A model generated the notes under the pieces. It was not told the DNA's origin and made no database searches. It worked only from the letters and a program-made list of their open reading frames with translations. From NCBI RefSeq assembly GCF_021556615.1, contig NZ_JAKGGD010000006.1, positions 1 to 64,000 on the forward strand: 64,000 nt of DNA, read 5' to 3'. Position 1 is the stretch's first letter. Each line of letters begins with the position of its first letter. Source of the stretch: Paracoccus salsus. Its GTDB lineage: Bacteria > Pseudomonadota > Alphaproteobacteria > Rhodobacterales > Rhodobacteraceae. A program made the position numbers and the translations under genes. This document shows, in pieces, positions 32,466-40,157 of the stretch.

Positions 32466-32971
32466 GCGACGCGGACGAGGCCGGAAAGCATTCGGCGGCA
32501 CGACCCGACCGGCGCGCTCTCAGCAGCGCCGCGCGGCTTTACGCTGTCCAGGCGCTGTTTCAGATGGAGGCGGCGGGAATCTCGGCCGACCGCGTGCAGC
32601 GCGAATTCCGCACATACCGGATCGGCGCCGAAGACGAGGATGGCCGGGCGGCCGAAGCGGACGAGACAATGTTCGCCCGGATTCTGGATGACGCGGTGCA
32701 GTGGCAGTCGCGGATCGACCAGGCGACGGATCGGGGACTGGTTGCGAAATGGCCGATCGACCGCATCGACCCCGTGCTGCGTGCGCTGTTTCGTGCCGCC
32801 GGTGCCGAGCTGGTGACCCCGCGCACGCCCCCCAAGGTGGTGATCGCGGAATATGTGCGTCTCGCCGAAGCCTTCTTCCCGGAAGGCAAGGAACCGAAAT
32901 TCGTGAATGCCGTACTGGATCATGTCGCCCGGCAATTGCGGCCCGACGCGTTTCCGGGTGCGACGAGTTGA
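32462..32971 (+). CDS. nusB: Transcription antitermination factor NusB
   Basis: NusB with NusE binds boxA RNA in rRNA antitermination. The 169-residue protein has the RRALSSAARLYAVQALFQME N-terminal helix and the C-terminal signature of the family (VIAEYVRLAEAFFPEGKEPKFVNAVLDHVARQLR). The overlap with ribH (ATGA) is the widespread ribH-nusB arrangement. The N-terminal 15 residues are charged and likely disordered. Confidence 0.95.
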   Translation: MSDADEAGKHSAARPDRRALSSAARLYAVQALFQMEAAGISADRVQREFRTYRIGAEDEDGRAAEADETMFARILDDAVQWQSRIDQATDRGLVAKWPIDRIDPVLRALFRAAGAELVTPRTPPKVVIAEYVRLAEAFFPEGKEPKFVNAVLDHVARQLRPDAFPGATS

Positions 32972-33036
32972 ACTGGTCAGAATCGGGCGGGATGGGCTAG
33001 ACTGGTCGGAAGCGCAGATTGGAACCGGAGTCAGCC

Positions 33037-33348
33037 ATGCCACGCCTTGTCCGCCTTTATGTCAAAAGCGTCCTGATCGGGCTCGCTCTGGCCTTGAGCT
33101 TCACGATTCTTCTGCTGGTGCTTGACGTGGGCGGCCTGGGCCGGCTGGTTCTGGCAAGCCCTGTCGGTTGGCTTGCCGCACTGATGCTGGTGATCTTCAA
33201 TGCCATCGTCTTTTCGGGTGTTCAGTTCGCATTCGCGATCATGAGGCTGGCTGATTCCCCGCCCGCCGGCGGAGGTCGCCAGCCCTTGGTCATGATGCCT
33301 CTGCGCGCGGCCCTTTCGGCTACGGCCCGGTCGCGCGCCGGCAAGTAA
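33037..33348 (+). CDS. Small two-helix inner membrane protein
   Basis: This 103-residue protein begins with a basic segment and has two clear hydrophobic helices (about 10-29 and 45-70), then a polar C-terminal tail of about 35 residues with a Pro/Gly stretch. I do not recognise the family beyond small membrane proteins conserved in Rhodobacteraceae near nusB. The ATG at 33037 is preferred over TTG at 33019. It follows nusB by about 65 bases and may be in the same transcript. Confidence 0.65.
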   Translation: MPRLVRLYVKSVLIGLALALSFTILLLVLDVGGLGRLVLASPVGWLAALMLVIFNAIVFSGVQFAFAIMRLADSPPAGGGRQPLVMMPLRAALSATARSRAGK

Positions 33349-33772
33349 GCGGGCGCCCATGTGACCTGCGGCAGAATTCACCCATGCCGTGTCGAAATGG
33401 CAACAAGATCGGCTCCGCGCCAAGCCCCCAGATCCAGCTTTTCATTGATAAGTAACGCAAATATTTCAATCTTGGCATCATTTCTGCTGGATTTTTCTGC
33501 AGACAACATCCGGCAAAAGAGCAAGGTTAACAATCTTTTAACCAGTGTCCGGCCGTGATCGCCCGGGATTTCCTGTCCCATCCTCACATTATTATTTCAG
33601 CATGCGTTCGCGGATCCTGCAGAAGCCACGCGCCTTGTCACGTTTTCGTTATGTCGCATTGTGCCGGGCCGGTGTTTGAACCGGGCGCGCCTGTCTGTAA
33701 ATAACCATCAGCAGAGATGCTTTGGCGCACAGACTGCGCCAGGACAACGAAATTAAGATCGTGAGGATAACC
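33349..33772. other. AT-rich intergenic region before the DUF481 gene
   Basis: These 424 bases hold no convincing gene. The middle part (about 33440-33560) is conspicuously AT-rich for this genome and contains the CtrA-type palindrome at 33525. The last part (about 33690-33770) is probably the promoter and leader of the outer-membrane gene, with an imperfect GTGAGG ribosome binding site. A small RNA could be encoded here, but no terminator-like structure was recognised. Confidence 0.5.
33525..33543. promoter_or_regulatory. Perfect CtrA-type palindrome, orphan
   Basis: GGTTAACAATCTTTTAACC contains TTAA-CAATCTT-TTAA, an exact match to the CtrA consensus, within a 6-bp perfect inverted repeat. 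The nearest downstream gene starts 230 bases away, and no gene diverges from here. It sits in the AT-rich core of the intergenic region. Confidence 0.5.
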
Positions 33773-34639
33773 ATGAAAAAAGTTACGCTACTGACCGGCA
33801 CCGCCGCACTTGTGGCCGCCCTGTCCGTTCCGGCTTTTGCCCAGACCGAAATGGCGACCGGCGCCACCGCCACCGGCGTGTCGGCTGTCGATGACCGCAT
33901 CACCGATATCGAAGATGCCGTTCAGGACGATTTTGATCGTGCCAACGACCCGGACCGTTTTGGCCCGGCTGACCGCCGCCAGGGCCTGTTCGGCAACATG
34001 GCGCTGACCTATTCGGGCAACACCAGCAACAGCGACGAAGCCATCGATGATCAGGATCTGTCCGTGGCTGGCCGCATCTCGTTCAATCAGGGCCGGTTCG
34101 CCCAGTCGGTTGGCCTTGCGATCGAGTTCTCGGAAACCGACAACGAGAAGACCAAGGAAGAAGTCGCGGCGATCTACGACGCCCAGTACTACTTCAACGA
34201 CCGCATGTATGGTTTCGGCCTGGGCCGGATCACCGTTGACGGCGTTGCCGCGACCGGCGAACTGGACCGTGACGGCTTCCTGGGCTTTGGTCCTGGCTAC
34301 CGCGTCATCAGCACCGAAGCGACCGCATGGCGCGTCCAGGCCGGTCTCGGCGTCCGCTACACCCGCTTTGTCGGCGCTGACTCGGACACCGAAGTTGGCT
34401 ACATCGCTTCGTCGCGCTTCTACCACCGCTTCAACGACGTGCTGTTCCTGACCAACGACACCGACTACCTGACGTCGGATTCGGGCGATACGATCAGCAA
34501 CTCGCTGGGTCTGGGCTTCAAGGTCACCGAAGCGCTGGCGACCAAGATCAGCTACGACACCGACTACGAAAAGAACGACGCCACGGGTGACTCGGTCACC
34601 GACAACACCCTGGGCCTGTCGGTCGTTTACGGCTTCTGA
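33773..34639 (+). CDS. DUF481-family outer membrane beta-barrel protein
   Basis: The 288-residue protein has a classic signal peptide ending SVPAFA before Gln24, and a mature chain rich in alternating aromatic and polar strands ending in VVYGF, the terminal Phe signature for barrel insertion. The strand pattern (LTYSGNTSNSDEAIDDQDLSVAGRI; GFGPGYRVI; WRVQAGLGVRYTRFV) matches the YdiY-like DUF481 group, known as salt-induced outer membrane proteins; function is not established. Codon use is highly biased, suggesting strong expression. It has its own terminator. Confidence 0.85.
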   Translation: MKKVTLLTGTAALVAALSVPAFAQTEMATGATATGVSAVDDRITDIEDAVQDDFDRANDPDRFGPADRRQGLFGNMALTYSGNTSNSDEAIDDQDLSVAGRISFNQGRFAQSVGLAIEFSETDNEKTKEEVAAIYDAQYYFNDRMYGFGLGRITVDGVAATGELDRDGFLGFGPGYRVISTEATAWRVQAGLGVRYTRFVGADSDTEVGYIASSRFYHRFNDVLFLTNDTDYLTSDSGDTISNSLGLGFKVTEALATKISYDTDYEKNDATGDSVTDNTLGLSVVYGF

Positions 34640-34670
34640 TCCTTCCCTCGGATTGGATGTCTCTCTGGAA

Positions 34671-34694
34671 GGGCGGGTGCAAACCCGCCCTTTT
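34671..34694 (+). terminator. Terminator of the DUF481 gene
   Basis: GGGCGGGT (34671-34678) pairs with ACCCGCCC (34683-34690) around GCAA, followed by TTTT. It lies about 30 bases past the stop. Confidence 0.85.
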
Positions 34695-34710
34695 CGACGT
34701 GCCGACCACC

Positions 34711-34749
34711 AAAAAAAAACAAAACCGCCACTGCCGGGGGCAGGGCGGT
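34711..34749 (-). terminator. Strong minus-strand terminator without an intact gene
   Basis: On the minus strand ACCGCC-CTGCC pairs with GGCAG-GGCGGT (11 pairs, one bulge) around CCC and is followed by TTTTGTTTTTTTTT. It must serve a transcript coming from 34750-35025, where no complete gene is found. Confidence 0.75.
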
Positions 34750-34952
34750 GATCGGGCGGCGGGAACCGCAGCAACCGCGGCAGCGCGAGATTTCCCGAAA
34801 GCCTGGAGTACCAGGTGGGCGCCGGGTAACGTGACCAGGGCCACGACAGGGCCAGCCCCCTCGGAAAAGTTATAGGCCAGTGGAAAAATGGCCGCTCGCG
34901 AGTAGTGCAGAAACCCGCCAAGCCCGAGAAATAGGGCCGATCGCGCGTGCTT
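34750..34952 (-). pseudogene. Membrane-protein-like open frame lacking a start codon
   Basis: After an in-frame TGA (34953-34955), the minus strand reads a convincing hydrophobic sequence: RSALFLGLGGFLHYSRAAIF, followed by FPLAYNFSEGAGPVVALV and TLPGAHLVLQAFGKSRAA, then runs into the terminator without a stop. No ATG, GTG or TTG occurs before GTG at 34844. This could be a degraded small membrane protein gene, a gene with an unusual start, or a non-coding RNA. The strong terminator directly after it argues that the region is transcribed. Low confidence as a protein. Confidence 0.3.
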
Positions 34953-35025
34953 TCAAGCCGTCCCGCACGAAAATCCGAAGGGCAGGGCGCTTGCAAGCTG
35001 TTGCCGGTTCGTCCTAGTCTGCGGC

Positions 35026-35493
35026 ATGGATCAGTCTGCGGCCAGCCTCGTTCCGGCGATGCCGGGTCAGCGCCTTGCCCGAGGCGTGGCGCGGCTGTTG
35101 CACAGCATGGATCACGCCGTGCTGACCGAATTCGTTCCGGAGCGCGGACTGCGGGTCGATCTTGTCGGCTTGGGTCCCCGGGGCGAGATCTGGATCGTGG
35201 AATGCAAGAGTTGCCGGTCGGATTTCGTCGCGGACCGCAAGTGGCATCGTTATCTGGATTGGTGCGACCGGTATTTCTGGGCCGTGGACGAAGCGTTTCC
35301 GCTGGACCTGCTGCCCGAACGGACCGGGCTTATCATGGCCGACCCCTACGGAGCCGAGATACGGCGCATGGCACCCGAGACGCGCCTTCAGGGTGCGCGC
35401 CGCACGCGGCTGATGCGGGACATCGCCCGCGTTGCCGCGCGGCGATTGCAGGCCGCCAACGACCCCCTGGCGTTCAGCGCCGGGGCTTCCTAG
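35026..35493 (+). CDS. mmcB: MmcB-family DNA repair putative endonuclease
   Basis: MmcB was first seen in Caulobacter as a mitomycin C-sensitivity gene. The 155-residue protein has a PD-(D/E)XK nuclease-like core: VLTEFVPERGLRVDLVGL, then GEIWIVECKSCRSDFVADRKWHRYLDWCDRYFW, giving Glu, Asp and the E-x-K pair. GLIMADPYGAEI is also typical. I saw no SOS box in its promoter region. Its 3' end overlaps the convergent DUF6324 gene by 20 bases. Confidence 0.88.
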   Translation: MDQSAASLVPAMPGQRLARGVARLLHSMDHAVLTEFVPERGLRVDLVGLGPRGEIWIVECKSCRSDFVADRKWHRYLDWCDRYFWAVDEAFPLDLLPERTGLIMADPYGAEIRRMAPETRLQGARRTRLMRDIARVAARRLQAANDPLAFSAGAS

Positions 35494-35692
35494 GCTTGTC
35501 CGCCCTGCTGCCCATCTGCCGGACCGCCTCGGCCGCCGCCATCAGTTCCTCGGCGATCTCGATCGCTTCGTCGGCGTCGAAATCCAGCGGCAGGTCGACG
35601 CCCTCGGCCTCGACATAGATCCGCACCATGCCCTTGTCGGTCGGTCCCACCTGAAGGTTGGCGGCGACGTTGCTTTCGCTGTTGATGCTCAC
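35474..35692 (-). CDS. DUF6324-like small acidic protein
   Basis: From the GTG at 35692, preceded by GAGG, this encodes 72 residues. The chain has a beta-rich N-terminal half (SNVAANLQVGPTDKGMVRIY), an acidic helix (DADEAIEIAEELMAAAEAV) and a basic tail. It resembles small DUF6324 proteins of Rhodobacteraceae; function unknown. A longer ATG start at 35761 is possible but has no ribosome binding site and lower conservation. Confidence 0.65.
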   Translation of the reverse strand: MSINSESNVAANLQVGPTDKGMVRIYVEAEGVDLPLDFDADEAIEIAEELMAAAEAVRQMGSRADKPRKPRR

Positions 35693-35794
35693 GGCTGATC
35701 CTCGTTTCTGGTGACGCATTTTGTAGCCCGCGACGAATTTCGCGGCAAGTCGGGCTTGCAACGCGAGCCTGTCAGGTTTAGAGAACGCATCCGT

Positions 35795-35871
35795 GCCGCC
35801 TTAGCTCAGTTGGTTAGAGCGCTGGATTGTGGATCCAGAGGTCCCCCGTTCAAGCCGGGGAGGCGGTACCA
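35795..35871 (+). tRNA. tRNA-His(GUG), alphaproteobacterial type without G-1
   Basis: The acceptor stem GCCGCCT pairs with AGGCGGT, giving a G1-U72 wobble, followed by A73 and an encoded CCA (35869-35871). The anticodon loop TTGTGGA gives GUG. The base before G1 is T, so no G-1 is encoded. These are the departures from the universal tRNA-His rule known for many alphaproteobacteria. Confidence 0.95.
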
Positions 35872-36037
35872 TTCCGCCCTTTCCCTGCATGTCGGCCTGT
35901 CCACTCCTGCGACGCCATCGACCGTTCGCCGCATTCGGCGATTCCCACCAGAAAAATATGATCTGCGATGGAACAATGCCGCACAGCGGCGGGTTTGCTG
36001 GATGATAGCAATCAAGACCTGTGGAAAGGACATCCCC

Positions 36038-36472
36038 ATGGCTCAATCGAACCCGACAGCCGACGAGATGAAACGCGACGCGAAGGCCGCCGTCGAGGAG
36101 GCACGCAGTGATCTGCGCGAGGGCGCCAGGAATATCTCGGACGACATGCGCGATACCGCGAAGGATCTGGCAGACAATGCCGGCGCCGAGCGGTTGATGG
36201 ACCGGGGCGCGGAGCTGGCCGAAAATGCGCGCGAGACGGGCCGCAAATACGCCGAGCGCGCGCGCGAGGCCGGCGAGGAATATGCCGGGCGCGCCCGGGA
36301 AGAGGCCGATCGGCTTTATGCCGCCGGCCAGCGCAAGGCCGACGAGGTGGCCCATTATGCCGAAGAACGTTATGACGAATTGTCCGACATGGTCCGCCGC
36401 AACCCGGCGCAGTCGCTTGGCATCGCAGCGGGCGTCGGCTTCCTCGTGGGCCTGCTGATCGCGCGTCGCTAG
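36038..36472 (+). CDS. DUF883/YqjD-like membrane-anchored helical protein
   Basis: The 144-residue protein is almost wholly charged amphipathic helix (about 8-120, repeats of RxxAExAREAGxxYAxRAR type) ending in one membrane helix (about 126-142) followed by a short ARR. This matches the ElaB/YqjD/DUF883 pattern, tail-anchored inner membrane proteins reported to bind ribosomes in Escherichia coli. It is 11 bases upstream of a second envelope protein in the same direction, probably an operon. Confidence 0.75.
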   Translation: MAQSNPTADEMKRDAKAAVEEARSDLREGARNISDDMRDTAKDLADNAGAERLMDRGAELAENARETGRKYAERAREAGEEYAGRAREEADRLYAAGQRKADEVAHYAEERYDELSDMVRRNPAQSLGIAAGVGFLVGLLIARR

Positions 36473-36483
36473 GACCACAGCGC

Positions 36484-37146
36484 ATGTTCGATTTTGCAAG
36501 ACGCCTTCAGCTTGCGGCAGGCGACACGGCGCGGCGCACGGCGATGAAGATCGTCGCCGGCGTCGTGCTGTCGGTTGCGTCGGGTTTTCTGCTGGCGGCA
36601 TTGTGGACCTGGCTTGCCCACGGGCTGGGCTGGGGCGCGACCTACGCCTCTCTGTCCATCGGCGGCGGTTTCGCGGTGCTTGCGGTGATGCTGCTGATGA
36701 TCGCGTCGCGGACACGCCACCCGATGCCGACCGGCGAGGATCTGCGGCGCGAGGTGGAAGCCCGCCTCAACCTGGCCGCCGATGCAGCCGTCGAACGCGC
36801 CCAGTCCGAAGCCTTGCGGCTTGCCGACATGGCCGAGGGAAAGGTCCATTCGCTGATCGATCGCGCCGGATACCGCGCCAATCAGTTTGCCAGCGATGCC
36901 GAACGGCGCGCGCAGGGTCTTGTGCGCGACACAGCCAGAAGCGTCGGACTGACAAGTGGCAATGTCCGCGCCGCGAAGGATGGTGCGCGCGACATGGCCA
37001 GCCGGGCGAACCGTGCGGCGAACAGCGACATGGGCAACATGGCAAAGCTGGTCGGCGCCTTCGCGATCGGCGTGACGCTGGCCGCAAAGTTGCAGGAAAC
37101 ACGTCGCCCCCGGACGCGGGAATTCGACCCGGACGATTTCCTCTAG
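36484..37146 (+). CDS. Phage-holin-superfamily (YqjE/DUF1469-like) membrane protein
   Basis: The 220-residue protein has two membrane segments (about 20-43 and 52-75) and a long cytoplasmic helical tail with many Ala/Arg repeats, ending FDPDDFL. It belongs with small proteins annotated as phage holin family III, but there is no phage context; the pairing with a YqjD-like gene mirrors the yqjD-yqjE order of enterobacteria. A housekeeping envelope role is more likely than lysis. Confidence 0.7.
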   Translation: MFDFARRLQLAAGDTARRTAMKIVAGVVLSVASGFLLAALWTWLAHGLGWGATYASLSIGGGFAVLAVMLLMIASRTRHPMPTGEDLRREVEARLNLAADAAVERAQSEALRLADMAEGKVHSLIDRAGYRANQFASDAERRAQGLVRDTARSVGLTSGNVRAAKDGARDMASRANRAANSDMGNMAKLVGAFAIGVTLAAKLQETRRPRTREFDPDDFL

Positions 37147-37194
37147 GCGCTGACATGGACCGGAATCAGAGGGCCGCTTCGTCGCGGCCCTTCT

Positions 37195-37581
37195 TCATGC
37201 CGCCGCGGCGCGGACCTGCACCTCGACCACAAGCGCCGACAGGTCGTCACGGGTAAAGGGCGAGGCGAGGGTGAACCAGCCGCGCCGATGGACGGCCTCG
37301 GATGTGTCATCGCCGATCCGGACAACGATCTCGACCAATCCTTCGTCTGCAAGACGCGACAGGCTGCAATCCTCGATCTGTGCCAGCGAAAGCTTGGTGA
37401 TGATGACGGTCCGCAAGCGTCCGTCTGGCTGCCTGCCGCACACGAGCTCGACGGCTTCTTCCGGATCTCGCAGCCGGATGGTTTCGCAAGCGGGATCGGC
37501 AGCCTCCAGCCCTTCCTGCATATCGCGTGCGATGAAGCAGTCCTTTTCGATGATGACGAAGAGCAAAGCGGAATCCGACAT
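37195..37581 (-). CDS. Pseudo-receiver (CheY-like) protein lacking the phospho-acceptor Asp
   Basis: The 128-residue protein fits the receiver fold: an initial strand LLFVIIEKDCFIARDMQEGL, a second (CETIRLRDPEEA), a third (RTVIITKLSL) and a final FTLASPFTRDDL. The phospho-acceptor position reads Thr62-Lys63 instead of Asp, the conserved Lys before the last Pro is replaced (ASPF), and only one acid remains at the first strand end. It is therefore likely phosphorylation-independent. It has no effector domain. The partner is unknown. Confidence 0.6.
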   Translation of the reverse strand: MSDSALLFVIIEKDCFIARDMQEGLEAADPACETIRLRDPEEAVELVCGRQPDGRLRTVIITKLSLAQIEDCSLSRLADEGLVEIVVRIGDDTSEAVHRRGWFTLASPFTRDDLSALVVEVQVRAAAA

Positions 37582-37630
37582 GACCGCTTCAGCATCACAG
37601 CACGACGCAAAGCTTGCAATTTAATGTTTG

Positions 37631-38011
37631 TCAGCCGGCGGAATTGCTCTGGTCCGGGCAAGGCCGCAGCCGGATCGCGCGGCTTGCGGCACGCCCGATC
37701 TCGCGGCATGTCGCGACGTCGCAGATGCGCCAGCCGCCCTCGGTCGCACCGCTGGCACCAAGCAGCAGCTCGCGCTGCGGAGGCAGATCGGGCGTCCAGA
37801 CCCACCAGCCATCGCTCAGCACCGCGTCCTGCCCGGGCTCCATTCCCGCCCCCGAACCCTGCACCGCCGCGCGCTGCAGATCGAGCATTCCGTCCTTGAT
37901 CAGCCATTCCTCGCGCCAGGCGACATGTTCGACCGAATGCATCCATTCCAGACGGAAATCCGGCCCGCTGAGAGCCAGCGTCATGAAACCCGCCAACAGG
38001 CAACCGCTCAT
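37631..38011 (-). CDS. DUF1850 protein, TAXI-TRAP partner
   Basis: The 126-residue protein has an N-terminal hydrophobic signal-like segment and the DUF1850 features RLEWMHSVEHVAWREEWLI and GMEPG. DUF1850 genes are often found right after TAXI-type TRAP permease genes, as here, where the start overlaps the permease stop by four bases (ATGA). It probably assists that transporter at the periplasmic face; the mechanism is unknown. Confidence 0.8.
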   Translation of the reverse strand: MSGCLLAGFMTLALSGPDFRLEWMHSVEHVAWREEWLIKDGMLDLQRAAVQGSGAGMEPGQDAVLSDGWWVWTPDLPPQRELLLGASGATEGGWRICDVATCREIGRAASRAIRLRPCPDQSNSAG

Positions 38012-40092
38012 CCGCGCCTCCGCATCCACCACAGTCCCAGGAATGCCGCAGCGAGGGCAAAACCGATCTCGTCCGTCATCGGAAGTGCGGCGATCAGCGT
38101 GAATGCCGCGGCAGCCGACAGCAGACGTTCCCAGAACCGAAGCGGGTGGTGCAGCCAGCCGATCACGGCGATGCCCCACAAGCCGATCGCCAGCACGCAT
38201 TTCGCGACGATATAGGCCACCGCGGGCACATAGCCGATGTCCTGGGCCAGCGGTCCGCCGTCTTGCAGCATCAGGGCAGGGGTGTAGACCGCCATATAAG
38301 GGATCACGAAGCCGGCCGCGGCGATCTTCACCGCCTCGAGACTGATCTTCAGGCCGTTCTCCTTCGCGATCGGGGCAGCGGCGAAACAGGCCAGCGCGAC
38401 CGGCGGCGTCAGATCGGCCAGGATGCCGAAATAGAACACGAACATGTGGCTGACGATCAGCGGAACGCCAAGCTGCAGCAGGGCGGGCGCGGCGATCGTC
38501 GAGGTGATGATGTAGTTCGGAATCGTCGGGATCCCCATCCCCAGCACGATGCAGGTGATCATGGTCAGGACCAGGGACAGGATCAGGCTGTTTTCGCCGA
38601 CCGACACGATATACAGGCCGAATGTGTTCGCTGCACCAGTCAGCGTCATGGTGCCGATGATGACCCCGACCAGCGCGCAGGCCACGCCGACGGGCAAGGC
38701 GGTCTTGGCCCCCTCTGCCAGGCTGTCGATGACCTGCCAGATCGTTCTGCGCCCGCCCGCGCGGAACGCGTTCCAGGCCAGAAGCGCGCCTATGCCCCCC
38801 CATAGCGCAGCGTTGCCAAAGCGCAGGAAGCTGGCTGCGACCAGTCCCAGCCCGACCCAGAAGATCAGCCGCAGGACCCCGGCCGGCAGCCCTAGCGCGG
38901 CCGAGGCGCCAAGGATCAGCATGATCGTCAGTGCCAGCCCGACCGTTCCCGCGAACAGCGGGGTGTAGCCCGAGAACAGAAGATAGACCAGCACCGCCAG
39001 CGGCAGCAGCAGGTACCAGCTCTCTGTCAGCGCCGCGCGGGCGGAGGGCAATTCGTCCTTCGCCATGCCGCGCAAATGGCGGCGCCCAGCCTCGAGATGG
39101 ACCATCCAGAACGCGCTGGCGAAATACAGGATGGCGGGGATGATGGCGGCACGGACGACCTCGACATAGGCCACGCCAAGGGTTTCGGCCATGATGAACG
39201 CCACCGCGCCCATCACCGGCGGCATCAGCTGGCCACCCATGGATGAGGTCGCCTCGACCCCGCCCGCGAAGGCCGCGCGATAGCCGAAGCTTTTCATCAA
39301 CGGGATGGTGAACTGGCCGGTGGTCACGACATTGGCCACGCCCGAACCCGAGATCGTGCCCATCAGACCGGAACTGACCACGCTGACCTTGGCCGCGCCG
39401 CCCATCCGGTGACCGACCATGCCAAGCGACACGTCGGTGAACAGCTTGATCATGCCGGCCTTTTCCAGAAAGGACCCGAACAGGATGAACAGGAAGATAT
39501 AGGTCGCACTGACGTAAAGCGGGGTGCCGTAGATGCCCTCGGTGCCGAACGACATCTGTTCGATCACCTGCGCGAAGTCGTAACCGCGGGTGACAAGCGG
39601 GCCGGGAAAATGCTGGCCGAACAGCGCATAGGCCAGGAACAGTCCCGCCACGACCGGCAAGGCGGGCCCCATGACCACATAGGCGGCCGCGAATGTCGTC
39701 ACGAGGGCCAGGACCCCGATGACGACATCGGTCTGGTTCAGCGCCCCCGAGCGCAGCATCAGCGGGACATACTCGACCCACTGATAGCCGGCCACGAGAA
39801 CGCCAGAGCCGCCCAGCAGCCAGGCAATGACCATGGCCGCCGGACCGCGCTTGCGCAGAACGGCCAGCAGCGGAAAGCAGAGCAGCATCAGAAAGCCGAG
39901 ATGCAGCGCCCGCTGGACCTGGCTGGACAGGGTGACGATATGCGCCGCGATCGCGATCTGATACAGAGAGAAGGCAACCGCGATCCAGAACAGAAGCTTG
40001 CCCTGGACGCCACCGGGAAAGCTGTCTGCCAGCGGATCATGCAATCCCAGCTCGGGGTCGCCGGCCGGGGCTGAGTGCGTGGCTTGGGCCAT
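38008..40092 (-). CDS. TRAP transporter fused small/large permease (TAXI type)
   Basis: TRAP permeases import organic acids with a sodium gradient and a periplasmic binding protein. This 694-residue protein fuses the 4-helix DctQ-like domain (about 28-130) to the DctM-like domain (about 130-660), with family motifs GSGVANVVTTGQFTIPLMKSFG, SSMGGQLMPPVMGAVAFIMAE and GMGIPTIPNYIITSTIAAPAL. Fusion is typical of TAXI systems. It sits between the TAXI binding protein and DUF1850 genes; all three form one operon. Confidence 0.92.
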   Translation of the reverse strand: MAQATHSAPAGDPELGLHDPLADSFPGGVQGKLLFWIAVAFSLYQIAIAAHIVTLSSQVQRALHLGFLMLLCFPLLAVLRKRGPAAMVIAWLLGGSGVLVAGYQWVEYVPLMLRSGALNQTDVVIGVLALVTTFAAAYVVMGPALPVVAGLFLAYALFGQHFPGPLVTRGYDFAQVIEQMSFGTEGIYGTPLYVSATYIFLFILFGSFLEKAGMIKLFTDVSLGMVGHRMGGAAKVSVVSSGLMGTISGSGVANVVTTGQFTIPLMKSFGYRAAFAGGVEATSSMGGQLMPPVMGAVAFIMAETLGVAYVEVVRAAIIPAILYFASAFWMVHLEAGRRHLRGMAKDELPSARAALTESWYLLLPLAVLVYLLFSGYTPLFAGTVGLALTIMLILGASAALGLPAGVLRLIFWVGLGLVAASFLRFGNAALWGGIGALLAWNAFRAGGRRTIWQVIDSLAEGAKTALPVGVACALVGVIIGTMTLTGAANTFGLYIVSVGENSLILSLVLTMITCIVLGMGIPTIPNYIITSTIAAPALLQLGVPLIVSHMFVFYFGILADLTPPVALACFAAAPIAKENGLKISLEAVKIAAAGFVIPYMAVYTPALMLQDGGPLAQDIGYVPAVAYIVAKCVLAIGLWGIAVIGWLHHPLRFWERLLSAAAAFTLIAALPMTDEIGFALAAAFLGLWWMRRRG

Positions 40093-40157
40093 GGGATTCG
40101 TCCGGAAGTGGCATCACGGGGCCGTGACATGGGTCCCGCCCCCGGACGCGGCGGGAT

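Noticed and set aside
33788..34996. 402-codon minus-strand frame opposite the DUF481 gene
   Set aside because: Mostly antisense of an evidently expressed gene; a different frame within the last 200 bases looks more protein-like and is listed separately.
36484..37146. Prophage remnant suggested by a holin-family protein
   Set aside because: No other phage genes nearby, and the gene pairs with a YqjD-like partner instead.
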